NCBI GenBank assembly: GCA_963839615.1
Contig: CAWIVY010000007.1
Span: 248,001-312,000 of the forward strand
Source of the DNA: DASQMT01 sp963839615
Lineage (GTDB): Bacteria > Actinomycetota > Thermoleophilia > Solirubrobacterales > Solirubrobacteraceae
Length of the DNA stretch: 64,000 bases
Reading direction: 5' to 3'
Shown here piece by piece: positions 58,698-64,000 of this stretch. Every line of letters begins with the position of its first letter. The first letter of the stretch is position 1. A model generated the notes under the pieces. That model ran no database searches. It worked only from the letters and a program-made list of their open reading frames with translations, and was not told the origin of the DNA. The position numbers were made by a program, and so were the translations under genes.

Positions 58698-58984
58698 CGC
58701 AGCGCCATGACCGTCGACGCCTGGCTGACGGTGACGTCGTCGAGTACGCCGAGCGCGCCGATCACCATTCCGGCGAGCACGAGGCCCGAGATCGAGATGC
58801 CGGTGTGCCCGAGCGTGAGGATCTGGGACCCCTCCGACGACAGCCCGGTGATGTGCGCCGCGCCGACGGCCAGTACGGCGAGCAGCGCGGTCAGCAGCAG
58901 CGCGACCGTGGTCGCGAGGATCGCGGCCGCGCTCTTGAGGCCGGTGCCGTGGGAGAGGACCATCGTCACGAGCATCACCGCCAC
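58698..58984 (-). pseudogene. YibE/F-like membrane protein fragment
   Basis: On the minus strand: AVMLVTMVLSHGTGLKSAAAI, LLLTALLAVLAVGAAHITGLSS and LVLAGMVIGALGVLDDVTVSQASTVMALRRAN, the last with the DDVxVSQASTV motif of YibE/F transporters-like proteins. The N-terminal part is absent or out of frame (AVMIGTETGSAIA just upstream), and the C-terminal part is cut at the joint near 58690. Confidence 0.7.
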
Positions 58985-59086
58985 CCTGATCGGGCGCGAT
59001 GGCGCTGCCCGTCTCCGTGCCGATCATAACCGCGCTATCGGCCGCCCACCGCATCCCACCCCGAGCACTCCGCAACCCCGTGCATA

Positions 59087-59133
59087 CACACACCCGCACT
59101 GACCGCACGCGGCGGTGGTGAGCCGGGTGTGTG
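59087..59133. repeat. Inverted repeat CACACACCCG / CGGGTGTGTG
   Basis: Perfect 10-bp arms (59087-59096, 59124-59133) around a 27-base loop, in the non-coding gap between the scrambled region and the copper operon. It could be a terminator relic. The gap 58985-59197 holds only this and the next hairpin. Confidence 0.45.
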
Positions 59134-59143
59134 ACCGAGGACC

Positions 59144-59187
59144 GAAACGGCGGGGTGACGGCGATGAGGCTGTCGCACCGCCGTTTC
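59144..59187 (-). terminator. Terminator hairpin of the copper operon
   Basis: Arms GAAACGGCGG (59144-59153) and CCGCCGTTTC (59178-59187) are perfect, with a further inner near-match GACGGC/GCTGTC. It lies 11 bases beyond the stop of the last minus-strand gene (59198), and on that strand the stem ends in GTTTC. Confidence 0.65.
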
Positions 59188-59197
59188 CGCTCCGTCC

Positions 59198-59725
59198 TTA
59201 CTCGCCGGCGGTCGCTTCGGTGAGCGTGACGCGTGGGGCGGGCTCGTCGGCGTCGGGAGCGCCGGTCCATGCGACGCGTTCGCCGCCGCGGTAGGTCTGG
59301 AACGCGGGGAACACGAGCTGGTCGCCTGGGTTGCCGTCGGGGATCCGGACCGAGATCGCGAACTCCTCGAACTGGTCGGGCTTGATGATGCCGCCCTTCT
59401 TGCGGTTGCCCTTCCAGACGATGCGGGTGAATTGCTCGTTGACGGTGAACCCTTCGAGGTCGACTGGGGTCGTGAGGGACTCGCGCGTGAGCTTGGCTTT
59501 CCAGCCGGGGACTTTCTTGTAGGAGAGGAAGTAGAAGCCGTCGGGCAGACGGAGGTCGACCTTGACGGTGCCTTTGTGGTCGCGTTCGTTGGGCACGCGA
59601 ACGGTCAGGACGGTGAACGATCCGGGCGTGGCTTCGCGCGGGTTGAGCGTGACGTGCGCGGAGGCCGCGGCAGGCGCGGCGAGGATCGCGGCGGCGATTC
59701 CGGCGGCGATCAGGGACTTCTTCAT
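59198..59725 (-). CDS. YcnI family copper-binding protein
   Basis: 175 residues, exported (signal LIAAGIAAAILAAPAAASA), so that the mature protein begins HVTLNPREATPGSFTVLTVRVPNERDHKGT. The N-terminal His plus a conserved acidic residue is the copper site (mono-histidine brace) described for Bacillus YcnI. PGWKAKLTRESL, WKGNRKKGGIIKPDQFEEFAISVRIP and ADEPAPRVTL are family features. It ends without the membrane anchor seen in its paralogue at 60133. AAGGAGTGA precedes the ATG. Last gene of the copper operon. Confidence 0.92.
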   Translation of the reverse strand: MKKSLIAAGIAAAILAAPAAASAHVTLNPREATPGSFTVLTVRVPNERDHKGTVKVDLRLPDGFYFLSYKKVPGWKAKLTRESLTTPVDLEGFTVNEQFTRIVWKGNRKKGGIIKPDQFEEFAISVRIPDGNPGDQLVFPAFQTYRGGERVAWTGAPDADEPAPRVTLTEATAGE

Positions 59726-59755
59726 CTTGGGTTCACTCCTTGTTGGGGATGGGTT

Positions 59756-60121
59756 TCAGCGAAGTCGGAAGGACCAGGTCTTGCTCTGGACGTGGCCGTC
59801 CGAGCTCAGCCAGCGGACGGTCGCGCGGTAGCCGCCTGCGTGCAGGCCGGACTTCAGGCGAGCTCGCAGCCGGCGGTCGTCGCGTACGAGGCGGCCTTCG
59901 CCGCGGCTGACCTTGGTGCCGCGCGCGGTGCGCACGATCAGTTCGCCGTCGGGGATCGCGCCGTGGAAGTTGACCTTGACGGCGCGCAGGTCGCGGTCGA
60001 CGGTGCTGCCGGCCTTCGGTGACTTGGATCTGATCGATGTGTGGGCGAGGCTCGGGGCCGGCGCCAGCAGCGCCGCGCAAAGGGTCGCGAGCGTCACCGG
60101 GATGAGTCGTCGTATTGGCAT
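59756..60121 (-). CDS. copC: CopC-type copper-resistance protein
   Basis: 121 residues. After the signal (LIPVTLATLCAALLAPAPSLA) the mature protein starts HTSIRSKSPKAGSTVDRDLRAVKVNFHG. The copper ligands are His1 and the Asp-x-His of WLSSDGHVQSKTWSF. AAAGGA precedes the ATG. It is placed between two YcnI genes and probably shuttles Cu(II) in the cell envelope. Confidence 0.9.
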   Translation of the reverse strand: MPIRRLIPVTLATLCAALLAPAPSLAHTSIRSKSPKAGSTVDRDLRAVKVNFHGAIPDGELIVRTARGTKVSRGEGRLVRDDRRLRARLKSGLHAGGYRATVRWLSSDGHVQSKTWSFRLR

Positions 60122-60132
60122 TCGGTGTCCTT

Positions 60133-60864
60133 TCACGCGGTGGGTCGCGTTTGGGTGCGGCGGGCTGTGAGCAGGCCGGCGACGCCGGCGAGCAGGCCGA
60201 GCGCGCCGACGATCAGCGCGGCGATCGCGAGTCCGTCGGAGCGGGAGCCGGAGCCGGAGTCGCTGTCGCTCGAGGCGGGAGTGGCGGGCGGGCCGGTTGC
60301 CGCGCTTTCGTCGGCGGCTGTCGGTGCGGGGGCGCCGTGGCCTCCCGCTTCGCCGCCGGATGTGAGGGTGACGGTCGGTGCGGGCTCGTCGGCGTCCTCC
60401 GGTCCGATCCAGCGCACGACCTCGCCGCCTTGGTAGGTCTGTAGCGCCTTGAAGGTCAGCTTGGCTCCGGGCTTTCCGTCCGGGATGCCGACCGAGAGGC
60501 CGAAGTCCTGGAACTGGCCGGGAGCGATGATGCCGCCCTGCTTCGGATGCCCGGTCCAGGTGATCCGAGAGATCTGCTCGTTCATCTCGAGGCCTTCGAT
60601 CTCGATCGGCTGGTCGAGCTTCTCCTTGGTGATCTTCACCGACCAGCCCGGGACCGGCTCGTAGGAGGCGAACACGAAGCCGGGCGGCATCTGTACGTCG
60701 ACCTTGACGGTGCCGGCGTCATCGCGCTCGTTCGGCACGCGCACGTCCAGGCGCGCGAAGCCGCCCGCGGGCGCGGTGTCGGGCTGGACCGTCACGTGCG
60801 CGCCGGCGGATGCGGGGACGGCGAGGGCGAGTGCGGCGAGGGCCGCCGGGATGAGATGGCGCAT
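60133..60864 (-). CDS. YcnI family copper-binding protein with C-terminal membrane anchor
   Basis: 243 residues. Signal LIPAALAALALAVPASAGA, mature start HVTVQPDTAPAGGFARLDVRVPNERDDAGT, then PPGFVFASYEPVPGWSVKITKEKL and WTGHPKQGGIIAPGQFQDFGLSVGIP. A Ser/Asp/Gly-rich linker leads to a membrane helix (LAIAALIVGALGLLAGVAGLL) and a basic tail. The start is ATG 60864 (AAGGAG close upstream); GTG 60876 is possible. Overlaps the regulatory space of the CopD gene end. Confidence 0.92.
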   Translation of the reverse strand: MRHLIPAALAALALAVPASAGAHVTVQPDTAPAGGFARLDVRVPNERDDAGTVKVDVQMPPGFVFASYEPVPGWSVKITKEKLDQPIEIEGLEMNEQISRITWTGHPKQGGIIAPGQFQDFGLSVGIPDGKPGAKLTFKALQTYQGGEVVRWIGPEDADEPAPTVTLTSGGEAGGHGAPAPTAADESAATGPPATPASSDSDSGSGSRSDGLAIAALIVGALGLLAGVAGLLTARRTQTRPTA

Positions 60865-60872
60865 CGGCTCCT

Positions 60873-62651
60873 TCACTTGATCGGGACCACGAAACGGGTG
60901 CGGAATTCATCGAAGTCGGAGACGCGGGCGGCGATCTGCAGCGTCCAATCGCCGGCCGGTGCGAGCGGGGCGCCGCCGATCACGTAGTGGCCGGGGCCGG
61001 CCTTGCGCGGTTCCAGTTCGATCGGGGCGATGCGGCGCGACGGCAGCGAGGCCTCGGCGGTCAGCTCCTTGATCGCCTGCCACTGGGTGCCGTCGGCGCG
61101 GTCGAAGAAGTACAGGTGCACCTCGTTCGGACCCGCCTGCGCGGGCTCGACCGTCAGTTCGGCGCGCGCGGGCCCGATCGCGGCGGACGCGGTGAACGGC
61201 CCGGTCGCCTGCGTGTCGGCCGGCGGGTAGCCCGCGAGCGCGCCGGTCACGGCGAGCGCCGCGACGCCGAGCGCGACCTCGGCGCGCAGCGCCCGCCGCA
61301 GCGTCACTCCGGGACGCCCGGGCGACGCGCCGTCCCGCGCCGCACGGGAGAGGGCCGGAAGCGAGCGCCGGCGGTTGTGTGCGCCGACGGCGATCAGCAC
61401 CGCGACGAGCACGACCTTGACGAGAATGGCGCGCCCGTAAGCGGTGTCGATCAGGTCGTCGACGGCGTCCAGCTCGAGCAGCGACTGGACGATGCCGCCG
61501 GTCAGCAGCGCCGCTACCGAGATCAGTGCGAGCGTCGAGAAGCGGCCGAACGCAGCGATCAGCAAGCGGGTGCGGTCGGGGAGCTCCAGCTGCCGCGTCG
61601 CGGCGGGCAGCGCGACGATCAGCACGGCGATGCCGCCGATCCAAGCGGACGCTGCCGTGACGTGCAGCACGTTGGCGGGCAACAGCACCGCCACCGGCTC
61701 CTGCACGCCCGCGTGACCGCCGAGCGCCGGCAGGCACACCAGCCACAGCAGCGGCAGGGCAAGCGCGGCCTCCGAACGGCCCGGCCGCGCCACCGCGACG
61801 CCGGCGGCGCCGACGGTCGCGGGCCGGATCGCGGGGACGGTCGCGCGGCGCGCGAGACCGAGTCCGAGCACCGTCAGCCACGCGAGAGCCCCGAGGCCCC
61901 AGACGGTGCCGAAGCGCGTGTCGAGCGCCTCTCGCGCGTCGCCGATGCTCGACCAGAATGTCGAGCCTTCCGCCGTGGCCGCCTGGAGCGGCAGCGCCAG
62001 CAGCGCCGTGAGCAGGCCGATGACGCCCGCGGCGAGCAGCAGCTTGCGCCAGCGGGCGGCGAACGCGTCCGAAGCCGAGTGCCAGGCCGGCTCTGGCACC
62101 ACGAGCGTCGCCAGCGCCGGCAGCCAGACGAGGATCAGCACGGCGAGCGCTCCCACCGCCAAAGCGATCGCGGCGAACTGCAACGCGCGCACGGTCGCGA
62201 ACGCGACCGACGTCACCGGCCCGGAGTCCTCGCCGTCGAGCAGTTCCGCGACCGTCAGCGAGGAGCCGGCACCCTCCTTGCCGACGCCGAACACGAACCC
62301 GCCCGACACCGGATGCGAGTCGGCGGAGATGACGCGGTAGGTGGCGGTGTAGCCGCCGTCGGACAGGTCCGCGCGCAAGCGCACCGCGACCGCGTTGTCA
62401 TCGCGCCCGGGATGGAACGGCGCGCCCTGTTGGACCTCCCTGCCCGCGCCGTCATGGACGCGCACCGCGCCGAACTGCACCTCGACCGCTTCGCTGAAGC
62501 GCAGGACCACCTGTCGCGGCGCGCTATCGAGCACAGCGCCGCGGTCCGGCGTCGTCGACATCAGCATCGCGTGCGCGTGCGCGGGCGCGTCGGCGACCGC
62601 CGCCGCCAGCCAGGCCAGCGCGAGCAGCAGCGACAGCCGCCGGATCACCAT
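60873..62651 (-). CDS. CopC-CopD fusion copper transport protein (YcnJ-like)
   Basis: 592 residues. A signal peptide precedes a CopC domain with HAMLMSTTPDRGAVLDSAPRQVVLRFSEAVE and ISADSHPVSGGFVFGV (His and DxH ligands). About eight membrane helices form the CopD part, with LLPANVLHVTAASAWIGGIAVLIV, AFGRFSTLALISVAALLTGGIVQ and GRAILVKVVLVAVLIAVGAHNRR. A C-terminal extracytoplasmic domain (AELTVEPAQAGPNEVHLYFFDRADG) follows. Such proteins import copper in Bacillus. The start overlaps the stop of the upstream gene by seven bases. Confidence 0.93.
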   Translation of the reverse strand: MVIRRLSLLLALAWLAAAVADAPAHAHAMLMSTTPDRGAVLDSAPRQVVLRFSEAVEVQFGAVRVHDGAGREVQQGAPFHPGRDDNAVAVRLRADLSDGGYTATYRVISADSHPVSGGFVFGVGKEGAGSSLTVAELLDGEDSGPVTSVAFATVRALQFAAIALAVGALAVLILVWLPALATLVVPEPAWHSASDAFAARWRKLLLAAGVIGLLTALLALPLQAATAEGSTFWSSIGDAREALDTRFGTVWGLGALAWLTVLGLGLARRATVPAIRPATVGAAGVAVARPGRSEAALALPLLWLVCLPALGGHAGVQEPVAVLLPANVLHVTAASAWIGGIAVLIVALPAATRQLELPDRTRLLIAAFGRFSTLALISVAALLTGGIVQSLLELDAVDDLIDTAYGRAILVKVVLVAVLIAVGAHNRRRSLPALSRAARDGASPGRPGVTLRRALRAEVALGVAALAVTGALAGYPPADTQATGPFTASAAIGPARAELTVEPAQAGPNEVHLYFFDRADGTQWQAIKELTAEASLPSRRIAPIELEPRKAGPGHYVIGGAPLAPAGDWTLQIAARVSDFDEFRTRFVVPIK

Positions 62652-63322
62652 GCCCCCGCCGGCGCTGGCGGCTCGGCGTCCGTGCCCGCCGCGCGCCGGC
62701 GACGCCGGACGCCCGCGACGGCGATGCAGAGGACGATCACCAGGCCGGCGAAGAACAGGATCGCGCCGAGCGGCAGATCTCCCCCTGGCGGCGGCGTCCA
62801 GAACAGCGTTCCGGCGATCGCGCCGCGCGCGCCGTCGATCTCGATCGGCACCTGCCAGTCGAAGATCTTCGTCTGGACCGCCTCGTCGCGCACCTGCGGC
62901 GGACGCTGCTTCGCCATCCAGTGCGCCCGATGGTCATGCCACTCAAACCGCCCCGTCTTGTCGATCCGCTTCCACCGCGGCGCGCCCTTGCCGTCGGCGT
63001 CAGCCGGGACCTTCACCGCGCCGAAGCGGTCGTCGTTGAGGTAATACGCGGGCGAGTCGGTGTTGACCTCGACCGTCCCGTCGGCCAGCACCCGGGCGAA
63101 GGGCTCCTCGTTGTAGCCCTCGATCACGACGTCCTCGCCGCTCGTGTTGTGCAGCAGCAGTCGGTCATCGCGATTGAGCACGTCGACGGTGACGCCCGAG
63201 ACCGCGGGCGTGATCTGATCGACCTGCGACAAGTAGTTCGGATTGCCCCTATGGGCGAACGCCGTGGGCGCCGCCGCGGTGAACACGGCGAGCGCCAGGA
63301 CGGCGGCAGTGCGGGTCCGCAC
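62645..63322 (-). CDS. Exported membrane-anchored protein with His-rich motif
   Basis: 225 residues. Signal AVLALAVFTAAAPTAFA is followed by HRGNPNYLSQVDQITP, again a His right after the likely cleavage site. The ectodomain contains VLNRDDRLLLHNTSGEDVVIEGYNEEPF and GRFEWHDHRAHWMAKQ. One C-terminal helix (LGAILFFAGLVIVLCIAVAGV) anchors it. First firm gene of the copper operon. It probably binds metal, judging from WHDHRAHWM. GTG start, with minus-strand TAGGGA 6 bases upstream. Confidence 0.85.
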   Translation of the reverse strand: MRTRTAAVLALAVFTAAAPTAFAHRGNPNYLSQVDQITPAVSGVTVDVLNRDDRLLLHNTSGEDVVIEGYNEEPFARVLADGTVEVNTDSPAYYLNDDRFGAVKVPADADGKGAPRWKRIDKTGRFEWHDHRAHWMAKQRPPQVRDEAVQTKIFDWQVPIEIDGARGAIAGTLFWTPPPGGDLPLGAILFFAGLVIVLCIAVAGVRRRRRAAGTDAEPPAPAGAW

Positions 63323-63377
63323 GGGACCTCCCTAGCGTCGTTGAGTGTCGGACGGTCGCGCCGCCCGACGCGACGCG

Positions 63378-63695
63378 TCAGGCGGTCAGCGCAACGGCGA
63401 GCGGAGGCCCGCGCTCGCGGCGTGCCCGCTGGGCCAGCAGCGAGACGAGTGGACGCGACGAGGCCACCCGCGGCATGCCCCGCGGAGCCCGCGGCAACGC
63501 CCGCGCACGCCTCGCGCGGCGCGCCAGGATGCGCTCCTCGCCCACGTAGCGACCACAGAGCAACAAGGCGACGAGCAACAACACCGGCGTGAGATAGAGC
63601 GACAGCTCAAGTACGCCAGACCAGCCCTGCGCGACCGCGCACACGAGCGCCAGAAGCGCCATGCACGCATGAAAACGGCGCTGTCGGCCGAGCAT
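63378..63695 (-). CDS. Small membrane protein of unknown function
   Basis: 105 residues from ATG 63695 (MLGRQRRFHACMALLALVCAV). Two hydrophobic segments (MALLALVCAVAQGWSGV and LYLTPVLLLVALLLCG) precede a strongly basic C-terminal half with RILARRARRARALPRAPRG. It lies upstream of and in line with the copper operon. No family recognised. Confidence 0.6.
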   Translation of the reverse strand: MLGRQRRFHACMALLALVCAVAQGWSGVLELSLYLTPVLLLVALLLCGRYVGEERILARRARRARALPRAPRGMPRVASSRPLVSLLAQRARRERGPPLAVALTA

Positions 63696-64000
63696 CGTCG
63701 GACCAGCGTAGCGACGCACAGCGCCCACGCGCCATGAAACGCCCGCACATGCTGCTCGCGATGCCGGCCGGGCGGGTTGGTACGTATGGACAGGTACACC
63801 GACGCGCTCGCTGCCAGCTACGCGATCAGCTACGCAAGCGAAACTCATTCGCCAGAGTCCTCGGGGTGGCGCGACGCTTCGGCAGCGGCACGGCACCCCT
63901 TGTGAAAGAACGCCACGCCGCTTTCCCCGCCCTCCTCGTCATGTAGTCGTTTCGCCAGACCCTTCCGAGGCGGAGCCTGACGGATGTGGTAGCCACGGGC
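63696..64000. other. Gene-poor window end
   Basis: The last 305 bases contain no convincing coding sequence, repeat or RNA. Base composition is less GC-biased than the rest. It may be the upstream region of a gene beyond the window. Confidence 0.5.

Noticed and set aside
63734..63946. Possible 70-residue plus-strand gene at the window end
   Set aside because: No start signal, no recognisable motif and composition unlike other genes here.
1..64000. tRNA, rRNA or CRISPR arrays
   Set aside because: I looked for TTCGA-type T-loops with cloverleaf context, rRNA-like segments and regularly spaced repeats and saw none; a covariance scan would be needed to exclude a missed tRNA.

Overview
The window is very GC-rich bacterial chromosome, densely coded on both strands. 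The SRP/ribosome block (ffh-rpsP-khpA-rimM-trmD-rplS-lepB-rnhB-yraN-comM-dprA), a WhiG/FliA-type sigma factor, a SigB/F-type sigma factor, an ECF42-type sigma factor with its DGPF partner, a mycobacterial-type fadE5/fadA2/fabG4/htdX locus and many apparently leaderless genes point to an actinobacterium. Thermoleophilia/Solirubrobacterales (Solirubrobacter or Conexibacter relatives) is my best guess, from family resemblance only. No rRNA, tRNA, CRISPR array, prophage or insertion sequence was recognised.

Layout. 1-8417: SRP, ribosome-maturation and DNA-uptake genes on the + strand, ending with thiD. 8428-11014: two small unknown genes and ilvD. 11027-11319: a palindromic element with long terminal inverted repeats between two convergent genes. 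11327-19976: a hydrolase, a HAD/acyltransferase/epimerase operon, a GGDEF-HD protein, an L,D-transpeptidase, a XerC/D recombinase and a WhiG-like sigma factor. 20033-25610: an EF-G paralogue, small unknown genes, an RNase HI-tryptophan dioxygenase fusion and a LigD-type polymerase. 25678-36540: a catabolic block holding a flavin reductase, an amidohydrolase, a Rieske ferredoxin, an IclR regulator, a DUF1989-GcvT fusion, an acyl-CoA dehydrogenase, an APC permease, a 2,2-dialkylglycine decarboxylase and its likely GntR regulator. 36541-39866: mostly exported or lipid-related small genes. 39863-44855: the fadE5-fadA2 / fabG4-htdX lipid locus. 44821-49909: threonine aldolase, SDR, SigB/F, ACC deaminase and an ion channel. 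49948-57439: small unknown genes, a Ser/Thr kinase, the ECF42 pair and others. 57544-58984: a scrambled stretch of truncated gene pieces in both orientations. 59198-63695: a minus-strand copper-handling operon (two YcnI, CopC, CopC-CopD fusion, two membrane proteins).

Three things run through the window. First, many genes lack a Shine-Dalgarno sequence and instead carry a TANNNT hexamer 6-9 nt before the start codon, which suggests leaderless transcription; some divergent pairs share overlapping hexamers. Second, several conserved genes in the first 11 kb, and one near 30 kb, are broken by frame changes that all have the same sign (one extra base). Sequencing error is the simplest cause, but the uniformity is notable. 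Third, several intergenic regions hold clean palindromic operator candidates next to a metabolic gene and, in some cases, its likely regulator.
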